The notes under the pieces were generated by a model. That model was not told where the DNA came from. It was given only the letters and a program-made list of their open reading frames with translations, and searched no databases. The translations under genes were made by a program, and so were the position numbers. Shown one piece after another: positions 8,446-17,466 of a stretch of 61,951 nt of DNA. Every line of letters starts with the position of its first letter. Within the stretch, counting starts at the first letter, position 1. The stretch comes from Gammaproteobacteria bacterium (GTDB taxonomy: Bacteria; Pseudomonadota; Gammaproteobacteria; DSM-16500). The DNA lies in contig JABDCN010000007.1 in the NCBI GenBank assembly GCA_013288125.1, positions 1 to 61,951 on the forward strand. The letters are read 5' to 3'.

Positions 8446-8451
8446 AATTTA

Positions 8452-8814
8452 ATGGATCTCAAAGAATTCATCAAAACGGCTCTCGTAGATATTGTCGAGG
8501 GCATTGAAGAAGCCAGATTGACGTTAGACAAAAAAGAAAACTACATATGTCCACCAATGGGCCCAGCTTATGCAGATAAGTTTGGTATACAGCTTAATAG
8601 TTTTAATGGAATTTACTATCAACAAGCAGAATTTGATGTTGCAGTTACGGTAGAAACCAAAGCTGATGGCGGAGCTAAAACATCTGTTAAAGTGTTAGGG
8701 CTTTTTGAAGCAAATATAGGTGGGAATGTTTCATCTAATAATGCCGCAGTAAGCCGAATCAAGTTTCATGTGCCTTTAGGGTTGCCATCTAAACGAGAGA
8801 AGGCACCTAGTTAA
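8452..8814 (+). CDS. Small beta-rich protein, possibly trypco2-like
   Basis: A 120-aa protein. An amphipathic N-terminal helix (LKEFIKTALVDIVEGIEEA) is followed by strands: AEFDVAVTVE, SVKVLGLFEANIGG, and a closing SRIKFHVPLGLP. From memory this outline (helix, FDVAVT, a turn rich in Gly/Asn, then SRI-F-VPL) resembles the small trypsin-co-occurring domain (trypco2) found next to peptidases and NTPases in bacterial conflict systems; I cannot verify this. No such partner is beside it: its neighbours are an IS30 transposase 7 bases upstream and an LRR gene on the other strand. It may be a remnant of a larger system split by the IS. Confidence 0.6.
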   Translation: MDLKEFIKTALVDIVEGIEEARLTLDKKENYICPPMGPAYADKFGIQLNSFNGIYYQQAEFDVAVTVETKADGGAKTSVKVLGLFEANIGGNVSSNNAAVSRIKFHVPLGLPSKREKAPS

Positions 8815-8879
8815 GCTAGTATCTAATTGTCACTTATCCACACCCTAAAATGCATGATGCGAAACTATCAAATGCTTAG

Positions 8880-10160
8880 CTAGGTGAATGTTGCACTTGA
8901 CATGAGATTCTGCAAAGTTACTCCTTGATTCATCACAAAATCCATACTGTCAATTTCGTTAATTAATTTCAATGATGCTTTTATAAAATTTTTTGTTGGA
9001 TTAGCGCGGCTTAAATTTCGAATATCGTAATTTACGGTATTAATTAAACTATCCAAAATAGTTATTTGACGCCGCATGAAAGCATTAAAAAAATTTTGAA
9101 CATCTGGATCTCTATTTTTTTCTTCTACATCATCAATATGAACACCATTTTTAAAAGTCTTTATCAATTCGTCAATACGGCTCAATTTAATCTCAGCAGA
9201 GAGATTACTATCTTTCAAAATAAAATACATTTGATTTCTTTTTTCAATCGATCTTGCGCCCAACAATCCCTTCTTAAGAAATTCAGTTGCTAAATAAATT
9301 AATTGTTCAAACGGTGAAGCAGAGCAATTCATGGCAGCATTCAACAAGCCAATCTGTTTTTTTTCATTTTCAGTTCTTTCTGTTCGCTCAACATAAGCGT
9401 CATAATTGGCGGCTGTCTTTATAAAATAAAAAACAAATTTCTCTGCCAAGAATGGCTTCAGTAATAAGGCTTTCCTGATAAAATCATACAGATGATTTCG
9501 CGGTAATATCACATCAGGCGAATTTTCTTTATTATAATTTTCTTTATTATTTGGAAACAAACTGAAATGACGCAATGTATGATTTAAATAAAGCGCTTGC
9601 TGCATTAAAAAAGAATCAGATGAATTTAAAGATGCAATATTCTCATCCCCTTCAAAAACAAGATTAAGACTGCTCAAAGATCGATTTTTTTCGATGATTT
9701 TAATAATCAATTGTATCGCTTCTTTTTTATATTGAGCATGATTATTATCACTCGCACTCTCTAACATTTCATCGAGACCAAGATCAAGTTCAATTAATGT
9801 GGTATTTGATTTAAGACAATTGGCAAGTTGTATTGCACACTGCCCATTCACGCCGCAATTCGCCAAATTAAGTTTGGTGATATTTTTACAACATTGCATT
9901 AATTCAACTATGACGTGATTATCTTGAATTGGTTGAGTATGTCCTGCTGTTGTTGAAATCGTTTTAGAATAAAAAATTTTTGAATTACCACTGAGATTTA
10001 AAACTTTTAATGATGTGTTATATTGTAACGCCTTAATGAGTTCTCTTAAATCGTCAATATCCAATGCTTGATCAGAAAGATCTAATTCTGTTAATGAAGG
10101 ATCATTTTCACTTAAGCTGTATATGATTTCAGGTGATATTTTTGTACGGGATACTAGCAT
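8880..10160 (-). CDS. Leucine-rich-repeat protein, candidate effector
   Basis: A 426-aa soluble protein. Leucine-rich repeats of the ribonuclease-inhibitor-like type occur in the first 170 residues: LTELDLSDQ (23-31), LKVLNLSGN (51-59), ITKLNLANC (94-102), LIELDLGLD (122-130) and LSSLNLVFE (about 163). The C-terminal ~250 residues are helical without a recognised fold. No signal peptide or membrane helix. GAGG lies 6 bases before the ATG, and the gene stands alone. In Legionellales such LRR proteins are often translocated by the Dot/Icm system to bind host proteins; that role is inference, and no export signal can be proved here. Confidence 0.8.
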   Translation of the reverse strand: MLVSRTKISPEIIYSLSENDPSLTELDLSDQALDIDDLRELIKALQYNTSLKVLNLSGNSKIFYSKTISTTAGHTQPIQDNHVIVELMQCCKNITKLNLANCGVNGQCAIQLANCLKSNTTLIELDLGLDEMLESASDNNHAQYKKEAIQLIIKIIEKNRSLSSLNLVFEGDENIASLNSSDSFLMQQALYLNHTLRHFSLFPNNKENYNKENSPDVILPRNHLYDFIRKALLLKPFLAEKFVFYFIKTAANYDAYVERTERTENEKKQIGLLNAAMNCSASPFEQLIYLATEFLKKGLLGARSIEKRNQMYFILKDSNLSAEIKLSRIDELIKTFKNGVHIDDVEEKNRDPDVQNFFNAFMRRQITILDSLINTVNYDIRNLSRANPTKNFIKASLKLINEIDSMDFVMNQGVTLQNLMSSATFT

Positions 10161-10248
10161 ATCAAACCTCGTTCGCTGTTGTCTCTTATATGCTATATTA
10201 GCAAATACCTATAAAAATATACACAAATTTATTTTTACTGTTTATATT

Positions 10249-11079
10249 TTAAACTATATGTAATTGAAATAAACTAATCATAATTTCAACCGCTATCAAT
10301 AAAATAATAATACTTTCTAGTAAACTCGAATGCCGATGTTGTACTTGGCTATTTAAAATATCTAATAATTCTTGCAGCACATCTAATTTTTGATTTAAAG
10401 CAATGACACGACTTTCAATATCTAAAAATTTCTTTGTCATAATATAATAATGCTCAAGACCAGGATTTCGCCAAAAAAATTCAGGCGCATCTAAATATTC
10501 AATATTCAAATTAATTGAACTGCGCGCAATAAAAATTTCACCCATACGCTTGAAAATAGCGCGTCGCGATAAGGAAATAACACCATGATTTGCAATTTCT
10601 TCTGGTAAATATTGATTTGTTTTAATGGTATCTTTAATCGCTTCTTCAAACGCCGCTAATTTAATCGATTGCGCAAGACCATATGAAATCGAAAATTTAA
10701 TGTGGGCTTCACTCGCATCTAAGGTAATCACATCAAGACGATAACGTTCATTCGTATCAATGTTAGCTTCATCGCCGTAATGATAAAAAAAATGATCCAT
10801 TTCAATATGCGCTAAGGGATGAAGAGAAAAATCTTTAACATATTCCAGTAACTTATCTTCAAATCCTTTTTTAAATCCCCAGGAAACAAAAGCACCATAA
10901 TTAAAAAAGAATAAATCACCTGCGCGTTTTAAATTAGTGACATGCAAGGCATCGCGGGACAGGCGGGTGTAATAGCCTTTTTTCTTGAAGAAATGAGAAA
11001 GGCCTAATAAGTCATAGCCATCTGCTGTGCAGAAAGAGACACAACGAGAAAATGAGCGAAATGCTTTAATATTAGACAT
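10249..11079 (-). CDS. RMD1/DUF155 family protein with C-terminal membrane anchor
   Basis: A 276-aa protein matching the RMD1/SIF2 (DUF155) pattern: an N-terminal strand-rich part with GDLFFFNYGAFVSWGF, then a central helical region (YRLDVITLD, SISYGLAQSIKLAAFEEAI), a late PEFFWRNPGLEHYY motif and a C-terminal hydrophobic helix (LESIIILLIAVEIMISLF). In eukaryotes, relatives act in mitochondrial translation or sporulation; bacterial roles are unknown. I start at the ATG at 11079; a frame extending to 11115 begins with TTG and overlaps the divergent TA promoter. Divergent from the MazE/MazF-type pair. Confidence 0.82.
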   Translation of the reverse strand: MSNIKAFRSFSRCVSFCTADGYDLLGLSHFFKKKGYYTRLSRDALHVTNLKRAGDLFFFNYGAFVSWGFKKGFEDKLLEYVKDFSLHPLAHIEMDHFFYHYGDEANIDTNERYRLDVITLDASEAHIKFSISYGLAQSIKLAAFEEAIKDTIKTNQYLPEEIANHGVISLSRRAIFKRMGEIFIARSSINLNIEYLDAPEFFWRNPGLEHYYIMTKKFLDIESRVIALNQKLDVLQELLDILNSQVQHRHSSLLESIIILLIAVEIMISLFQLHIV

Positions 11080-11129
11080 TCTATGAAGATACTTGAAAAG
11101 GACAGGGCAAATCAAGTCTCATTTTAGAC

Positions 11130-11171
11130 TTGTTACATGTAACAATTTCAGTTATACTGTTACATGTAACA
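11130..11171 (+). promoter_or_regulatory. Promoter with two identical palindromic operators (MazE/MazF-type module)
   Basis: TGTTACATGTAACA occurs twice, at 11131-11144 and 11158-11171, as perfect 14-base palindromes 27 bases apart. TTGTTA (11130-11135), a 17-base spacer and TATACT (11153-11158) form a sigma-70 promoter. The -35 lies in the first palindrome and the -10 abuts the second. Cooperative binding of the antitoxin or the TA complex would shut this promoter, as in other autoregulated TA operons. Confidence 0.8.
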
Positions 11172-11198
11172 TACGTTATTTCCTAAGGGTAAATTAAT

Positions 11199-11411
11199 AT
11201 GCCGCAACATACAGCAGCACGCGTACAAAAACACAGGGCCTCGTTAAGAGCTTCTGGATTGCGGCCAATACAAATTTGGGTACCAGATACAAGAAAAAGA
11301 GGATTTGCGGCTGAATGCCATAGACAATCTTTGCTTTTAAAAAGAGGCGTCCAAGAAAAAGAAATCCTTAAATGGATTGAAGATGTATCTGACGATGAGG
11401 GATGGGTATGA
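11199..11411 (+). CDS. MazE-like antitoxin (DUF3018 type)
   Basis: A 70-aa protein of the MazE-like DUF3018 type. The N-terminal half is basic and DNA-binding (RVQKHRASLRASGLRPIQIW, then VPDTRKRGF), and the acidic tail (WIEDVSDDEGW) would occupy the toxin's RNA-binding groove. It lies downstream of a double palindromic operator and overlaps the toxin by four bases. AAGGG lies about 11 bases upstream of the ATG. Expected role: inhibit the partner endoribonuclease and repress the operon. Confidence 0.85.
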   Translation: MPQHTAARVQKHRASLRASGLRPIQIWVPDTRKRGFAAECHRQSLLLKRGVQEKEILKWIEDVSDDEGWV

Positions 11412-11731
11412 AAAGAGGAGATATTGTCACTGTTTCACTAGCCGGGGATTATGGCAAACCACGACCCGCCTTAATAATACAATCAAATTTCTTTGATAAG
11501 CATCCATCAATTACTGTACTACCCATTACAAGTCAGCTTAAAGATACTCCTCTTTTTCGAATTACCATTGAACCAAATGAAAAAAACGGATTACAAAAAA
11601 TTTCACAAGTCATGATTGATAAAACACATACCGTTAGTAAAGAAAAAATAGGAAAAAATTTTGGAAAATTAAATGAGGATCAGCTATTGTCAATCAGCCG
11701 AGCCTTGGCTGTTTTCTTGGGATTTGCTTGA
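11408..11731 (+). CDS. MazF-type endoribonuclease toxin
   Basis: A 107-aa MazF/PemK-fold protein: KRGDIVTVSLAGDYGKPRPA (first strand and the Arg-Pro loop), SITVLPITSQ with the conserved Thr/Ser near the active site, and ISQVMIDKTHTVSKEKIG, the strand and loop typical of the family. I start at the ATG within ATGA overlapping the antitoxin stop, with GAGG 6 bases upstream; an ATG two codons earlier leaves no room for that site. It should cleave cellular mRNA when freed. Second, unrelated MazF module in this window. Confidence 0.88.
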   Translation: MKRGDIVTVSLAGDYGKPRPALIIQSNFFDKHPSITVLPITSQLKDTPLFRITIEPNEKNGLQKISQVMIDKTHTVSKEKIGKNFGKLNEDQLLSISRALAVFLGFA

Positions 11732-11747
11732 GCCTGTAAATAATTCT

Positions 11748-14700
11748 CTAAGTCTCACGTTGATGGAAAGTCTCTTGATCTTTTTGCTTCTCAGTAAGCT
11801 TTTTAAATAATTCGACTTGCTTATCAAGCGTTTTAGTATCAAACAAATGATTTGTCGAACAAAATATTCTCGGCTCAACTGAGCGGCAATAAATTTGTAT
11901 GGCCTCTGCTTGATCGCGTGTAAATCCATCACAAGTAATTCCTTTTTTAATGTCATTATTGGCCCTTAAAAATAATTCTACATTATCCACTGCCCATTGC
12001 ATTAATTCACGACTAGGAATACTGGTTTTATCAAGTGATAATTTAGAAGATTTTTGACGATTATCTTTATTAGATGCTGGTACACTTGCATTTTGTTCAC
12101 GAAAATAAATATCAGATTTCACGCCATTTTCATCATGCGTTACCATCGTCACAGTATTCAGTGCACCATAATTAATAGGTACGACAATATATTTTTGCTC
12201 GTGTAATTCAACATGTTGTTCAGCTTGAGTGGGTTGAATACTGCCTGATGTATTTGAGACGGCTGAATTCAATAATCGTTTCACCTCATTTGTTGCATGA
12301 TCTTTTTGATCATGAAAATGAACATTATTCATTGACACACCCATCGCCACTTTAAAACCAGTCGTTTGTGTTCTTTCCTGTGAAACATTATGACCAAAAC
12401 TACCTAAAGGACCTATACTGGCAAGCGCACGAGGCATAAAACTTGTTTTTTGTTTAGATGTTGCTTGAGATGCATTTGGGACAGGAGGAGCTGATACGCT
12501 TCTTTGTTTATTTTGAATTGGCGGCGGCGCGTCTACAGGTTTGGGTTGTGTTATTTCAGGTGCTGCAGGTGCCAGATGCAGCAAATGATTAAATTGATCG
12601 GCAAGAACTGAAGGATGTGATTTTTTAACTTCTTCTTGTTTAACTTCATCTTTTCTTTCAGGCTGCACGTTTTGTGTTGCTGACTTAGCATCACGTCTTT
12701 TTTTAATGTGAGTAGTTGACTCGACTGTCCCAGCACTATGCCCGATAGCTCTTTTTCTCAGTGATTTAGATATCGTAGTCTTCGGCGGCTTCGATTCTAA
12801 AACAACCGCTTCTTTTCTCTTTCTCGTCTTTCCTTCTTTCATTCTTTTCACTTCTTCAAGGTGTAATTCAATTTCTTGTTTTCGTTCAGCATCATCATTG
12901 GGATCTTCTTTTCTTCCTGTCGGCGTCACAACATAATTGGTAGAAACAATCGCTGCGCTACCTTCTTTTAAAATAGAATCATAAAATAAATTAATACCAG
13001 GAGGTAATAATAATTCTCCTTCTCCTGGATTTTGAGAGGCATCAACAGCAACAATCCCTGGTGCAACACCCCGATATAATAAACCCACCATATCTTTAGA
13101 AAGTTTTGCATAGTGATGCAGTGGAAAATTGGTCGTACTTTGAAATGCCTGTGCTGGAACATCATGCACGGATTCAGCAGCTAAAGCGTCCTGAATTTGA
13201 TTAAAAAGCATATTTGTCAATTTATTTTCTGGACTAACGTCCATTTGTCTTACATAAGATTTAAATTGATTGTCATGCGCTTCATTAATTTCTTTCTTCA
13301 TTTCTTCAGACAAAATTTCATGTTTATCCTCTTTTTCTCCGACTGTTTCATGACTAAGTAATACCCGCGTCTTATCAACAGGAGGGAATTCAAGCTCTTT
13401 AAAAGAAGCACTTTTTAACTCTTTCAATTCCCAAACATCGCCATTAAATCCATAGAGACTAATTGTGTTACCTTGTTTAATTAAAATAGGTAATTTGTCA
13501 TTTGCTTCTAATAATTCTTTAAATTTCTCATGACTGATTTTTTCCTCTGGATTAATCGTCATCAACAAAAGATCATATTCAGCGCTATTCCATTCCTTGG
13601 CTTTATAAAGAGCAGAAGACGCCACTGCAATATGCATTAACAATTCAGTAATGCCTTGATTAAAATATTTATCACTAACATCTGAATAATCATCATTTGA
13701 TGTTAACACATGAAGCTTCGCTGGAAATTCTGCCTGCCAAGTAATAGGAAGATTACGCAATAATTTATTCATTAAATCATAAGCAGGCCCTGTATAAATA
13801 TTTAATGCTGCAATTTCAGCATCGCTTAAACCAAGATAATTATATTTACCGTCATCATTATCACGAATATTTTTAATAACATTATTCACTTTTACTTCTG
13901 CCGTGATACCTGATATGTTCCATTTTTCCTCCGCATCACGAAGAATATATAATTTTAAAATATCAAGGTCTGCTTGTGTAACTTGATTATCTGCCTGCTT
14001 AATTCTCTCAAAAACGTCTTTCATTTTCGCCTGAATATCAGTATTTTTTTCATAAGACAAGAGAGTCTCTTTTTTTATTTTACCTTCAATTTGCTTACCC
14101 TCTGGTCTAATAATCGTATAATGAAATTTCTTTTTCCCCATTTTTATATAAATATTATTTAACTCAGCCTCACCGTTTTCTGGATAAGGTTTAACTCCAT
14201 ACTCTATTGTAGGTAATGATATTTTCCATTTTCCGGGTAATGCTGTTCCAGGCCGAGCTGGTTTTACTTGAGAACCACCTTCAGAAAAATCTGTCCTCAA
14301 ATGTTTTAGGTAAGCTTCATTTGCTAATTTATCTAATCGAGGAATATGGCTCCAGTCCACATTTTGTAATAATTGAGATAAATTAAAATCCTTGCCGTAG
14401 TATTTAACCAGAATATTTTTTTTATCGTCAGATTGAAAAAAAGTAACATTATCTTTATTTTTTTCGGTAAATAAATCATCCAAAATTTCAATAAATAATT
14501 TAGTGGACGTGTTTAAATTAATTGCTCCTGACTCTACCTTAATATCAACTGTTTTACTTTCGTCTAATTTTTCTTCAATCTTCGATGTATGCATATGATA
14601 AAAATGATCACGTAATTCTTGATCTTTTCGCATTGTCACGTGATGTCTGACACCCTTATTGATCACCTCAATATTATTTTCACTGATTGCTGCATTTTTT

Positions 14701-15761
14701 AGAACTGGAACAGCTGAAATCGGCATAGCGTTAATAATTTCTTTAATTTTCGCTTTTCCTTTATCTTTAAGTTCAACGAGCTCAAGCTCTCCTTCTTTGT
14801 TGATATAGTAAACATCAACGTTATTATCTTTTCGATCAAAAATATACGAATGACGATATTGATCCTCATTGAATTTATCCTTACCATAACTGGCTATATC
14901 ATCAATCATATAAATATTTAACCATTTTTTCTTAAAGTCATCGGTGATTTCATTTAATCGCTGACTCAATTGATCCAGGTCTGGCTTAACATTTATTTTT
15001 AAAATTTCTTGATAAACATCATTGATATCATCTTGTTCGGGTTTTGTTATTAATTTAACTTTATCGTTAAATTGTTCGGATTTTTTTATTAACATCTTAA
15101 TTTGATCTGATAATGAATCCAAACTATCTTTTAAAAAGGGATCACTTGTTGAACCAAAATTTTCTGACAAATTAAATTTAGTAAGCAAATTTTGTAGTGC
15201 CTTTATTTGATTTTCTAGTGTCTGGCCTTCTTTAAGTAATTCCAACATGTTGGATTTATCTTTATAGCTACTAATCACCACATTTGTCTTCTCACTTTGA
15301 GCTGTCTCCGAAATTTTACGTTTTTGCCAACTTGATGTTAATTGTGTCGTAGCTTGATCATCCGTTGCAGTATTTTCCTCAGCAACATCTGATACTACTA
15401 AATCGCCTAAAAAAGGGCTATCCGTTGATTTAAAATGTTCACTAATTTTTCTTAACTGTTCTCTTATTTGTGATAAAAGAAGATTAATTTTATCCGTCTC
15501 TTCTTCAATCTCGTTTATTATTTTTTTTTCAGTCTGTGACAATTCCTCTGCTGCATTCTTTGGTAATTTTTGTATTTTATTTAGAAACTCAGTTAACTCA
15601 TCGTTTCTTTTCAAAAATTCAGCTCTCAATGCATATCTATCTTCTTTTAAAATAGTTCCATGCATCGAACCCAATAATTCTTTCCATGCATTTTCTAATG
15701 CTTGCCCTTCAGCAAGTAATTGCTGCATGTCTGATGCTTTATCAAAACCGGAATTTGCCAT
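11748..15761 (-). CDS. Very large coiled-coil protein with basic and proline-rich tail, candidate effector
   Basis: A 1337-aa protein, the longest in the window, with no signal peptide or membrane helix. The N-terminal ~270 residues contain two related coiled-coil units, beginning MQQLLAEGQALENAW and MLELLKEGQTLENQI. A long central part is unrecognised. Near residues 970-1020 are three Lys/Arg clusters (KTRKRKEAV, SLRKRAIG, HIKKRRDAK) that look like nuclear-localisation signals, followed by a proline-rich stretch (about 1065-1105, with DAPPPIQNK and SAPPVPN). The last ~150 residues form another compact region with several Cys. GGGGAGAG lies before the ATG at 15761. Size, architecture and lone position suggest a host-directed effector; function unknown. 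Confidence 0.85.
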   Translation of the reverse strand: MANSGFDKASDMQQLLAEGQALENAWKELLGSMHGTILKEDRYALRAEFLKRNDELTEFLNKIQKLPKNAAEELSQTEKKIINEIEEETDKINLLLSQIREQLRKISEHFKSTDSPFLGDLVVSDVAEENTATDDQATTQLTSSWQKRKISETAQSEKTNVVISSYKDKSNMLELLKEGQTLENQIKALQNLLTKFNLSENFGSTSDPFLKDSLDSLSDQIKMLIKKSEQFNDKVKLITKPEQDDINDVYQEILKINVKPDLDQLSQRLNEITDDFKKKWLNIYMIDDIASYGKDKFNEDQYRHSYIFDRKDNNVDVYYINKEGELELVELKDKGKAKIKEIINAMPISAVPVLKNAAISENNIEVINKGVRHHVTMRKDQELRDHFYHMHTSKIEEKLDESKTVDIKVESGAINLNTSTKLFIEILDDLFTEKNKDNVTFFQSDDKKNILVKYYGKDFNLSQLLQNVDWSHIPRLDKLANEAYLKHLRTDFSEGGSQVKPARPGTALPGKWKISLPTIEYGVKPYPENGEAELNNIYIKMGKKKFHYTIIRPEGKQIEGKIKKETLLSYEKNTDIQAKMKDVFERIKQADNQVTQADLDILKLYILRDAEEKWNISGITAEVKVNNVIKNIRDNDDGKYNYLGLSDAEIAALNIYTGPAYDLMNKLLRNLPITWQAEFPAKLHVLTSNDDYSDVSDKYFNQGITELLMHIAVASSALYKAKEWNSAEYDLLLMTINPEEKISHEKFKELLEANDKLPILIKQGNTISLYGFNGDVWELKELKSASFKELEFPPVDKTRVLLSHETVGEKEDKHEILSEEMKKEINEAHDNQFKSYVRQMDVSPENKLTNMLFNQIQDALAAESVHDVPAQAFQSTTNFPLHHYAKLSKDMVGLLYRGVAPGIVAVDASQNPGEGELLLPPGINLFYDSILKEGSAAIVSTNYVVTPTGRKEDPNDDAERKQEIELHLEEVKRMKEGKTRKRKEAVVLESKPPKTTISKSLRKRAIGHSAGTVESTTHIKKRRDAKSATQNVQPERKDEVKQEEVKKSHPSVLADQFNHLLHLAPAAPEITQPKPVDAPPPIQNKQRSVSAPPVPNASQATSKQKTSFMPRALASIGPLGSFGHNVSQERTQTTGFKVAMGVSMNNVHFHDQKDHATNEVKRLLNSAVSNTSGSIQPTQAEQHVELHEQKYIVVPINYGALNTVTMVTHDENGVKSDIYFREQNASVPASNKDNRQKSSKLSLDKTSIPSRELMQWAVDNVELFLRANNDIKKGITCDGFTRDQAEAIQIYCRSVEPRIFCSTNHLFDTKTLDKQVELFKKLTEKQKDQETFHQRET

Positions 15762-15799
15762 CACTCTCTCCCCATTCTTATACTTAACTTATTTTCTAT

Positions 15800-15823
15800 T
15801 AAACTAATAAACTAATAAACTAA
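15800..15823. repeat. Three tandem copies of TAAACTAA
   Basis: An exact 8-base unit repeated three times lies between tadA and the large coiled-coil gene, about 40 bases upstream of the latter's start. The copy number could vary between strains. Confidence 0.8.
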
Positions 15824-15886
15824 TTATACAACCTCAATTATTGATATTTATTATCTATTTATTAAGTATAGGAGATTTGCATCAAT

Positions 15887-16378
<492 letters not shown>

Positions 16379-16416
16379 TCATCCTTCGTATGTTGGACTT
16401 CGACATTGTTGGACTT

Positions 16417-16541
16417 CGACATTGTTGGGCTTCGACCTGCTTTCGCAGGCCTCAGCCCAACCTACACATTTATTAGTTATATGTAGTTATATGTAGGTTG
16501 GGCTGAGGCCTGCGAAAGCAGGTCGAAGCCCAACAATGTCG
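16417..16541. repeat. Perfect 50-bp inverted repeat (TTGGGCT-type element)
   Basis: Left arm 16417-16466 and right arm 16492-16541 are exact reverse complements separated by 25 A/T-rich bases. Each arm contains GTTGGGCT, the core GAGGCCTGCGAAAGCAGG and TCGAAGCCCAAC. Just left, shorter copies of GTTGGACTTCGACATT are repeated. Right of it, GCAAGCCTGACCCCATA (16565-16581) resembles half of the palindrome at 20306. Located in the spacer between tadA and a TonB-like gene. Confidence 0.9.
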
Positions 16542-16615
16542 AAGCCCAGCACATCCTGCAATTGTGCAAGCCTGACCCCATAACGTATGATATAAAAATA
16601 ACCGACGGATTTCCT

Positions 16616-17329
16616 ATGTCAGAACCAAGTAGTAATAAATCTATCATCAGCAGCTTTTGGCTATCGCTGATTTTACATTTATTATTATTTTTTCTGATCA
16701 TCACGAGTTTTGTTTTTCAGCCGCGCGCAGTTCCGCCAGAAAAAGCGCCAAATAATTATGTCCCCTCTTATGTTTATACGGGTGGCATTCAACCACACAT
16801 GACGGCAGCAAAACAATCTCCTTCTACACCCGTCAATAAAGAACATAATCAAGCAACGAAAAAACAGAAAGCAAACCCTTCTTTTCCGCAAACCGCTGTA
16901 CGTGGTGACACCTATACTTCATCAAAAAAACCTGTCGTCAAACAATCTATTTTAGCCGCATCATTAAACATGTTACAGCAAGATCAAGTCCAGGCGGTCG
17001 AATCGCAGCAAGCTGCCGAACCTATCTATTTAATTGGTGATATGAGCCAAGCCGCCGACCCACTCATCAAATTAATCGGCAGAGCATTATCTGCTAATTT
17101 TCGTTATCCTGAAATGGCTGGGCGACTTGGCATTAGAGGAAGAGCAATCGTTGCGATGACAATACATCCAGAAGGTTATTTTAATGATGTGCAATTAATT
17201 CAATCGAGCGGTAGTCCAGATTTAGATGCAGCAGCATTATATGCAGTAAATCAAGCGCCAACCGTAGTTGGCGCAGATCGATATATTCAACAACCTAAAC
17301 ACTTTATCATCGGCTTCATTTTTGATTGA
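16616..17329 (+). CDS. TonB-like energy transducer / TonB C-terminal domain protein
   Basis: A 237-aa protein: a short cytoplasmic head, one membrane helix (about residues 14-35, LILHLLLFFLIITSFVF), a periplasmic linker rich in Pro, Lys, Gln and Ser, and a C-terminal TonB-like domain (about 150-237) with NFRYPEMAGRLGIRGRAI, VAMTIHPEGYF and QSSGSPDLDAAAL, the family hallmarks. TonB proteins pass inner-membrane energy to outer-membrane receptors; ExbB/ExbD are not adjacent. I start at ATG 16616 because the 18 extra codons upstream come from repeat sequence. The lack of neighbours means it could instead be a TonB-domain protein used in envelope assembly. Confidence 0.82.
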   Translation: MSEPSSNKSIISSFWLSLILHLLLFFLIITSFVFQPRAVPPEKAPNNYVPSYVYTGGIQPHMTAAKQSPSTPVNKEHNQATKKQKANPSFPQTAVRGDTYTSSKKPVVKQSILAASLNMLQQDQVQAVESQQAAEPIYLIGDMSQAADPLIKLIGRALSANFRYPEMAGRLGIRGRAIVAMTIHPEGYFNDVQLIQSSGSPDLDAAALYAVNQAPTVVGADRYIQQPKHFIIGFIFD

Positions 17330-17332
17330 TTT

Positions 17333-17455
17333 AAAGCGATTCACAACTTTTTAACGGGGCCCCGTCGCTTCGGGTATCCCACCGTGCTCGCAAGCTGCGC
17401 GCGGTGGGAGCCCTCCCTTTCGCTCCGCCCCATTAAAAAGCTGCGAATCGCTTTT
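17333..17455. repeat. Long imperfect hairpin (GCGATTCACAA-type element)
   Basis: AAAGCGATTCACAACTTTTT at the left pairs, with a few mismatches, with AAAAAGCTGCGAATCGCTTTT at the right; a second G+C-rich hairpin (CCCACCG...CGGTGGG) sits inside. It fills the space between the convergent TonB-like and L,D-transpeptidase genes and could also stop transcription from both sides. A 53-base relative is at 36665-36717. Confidence 0.75.
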
Positions 17456-17466
17456 GTTAGTGGGGA

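Noticed and set aside
12551-13165. Short reverse frames inside the 1337-aa gene
   Set aside because: They are other-frame shadows of a continuous long coding frame with a good ribosome site.
15800-15823. Replication-origin iterons
   Set aside because: Only three 8-base units, no DnaA boxes or replication gene nearby.
16562-16615. Longer N-terminus of the TonB-like protein
   Set aside because: The extra codons come from dispersed-repeat sequence (CCTGACCCCATA) and place polar residues ahead of the membrane helix without a ribosome site.
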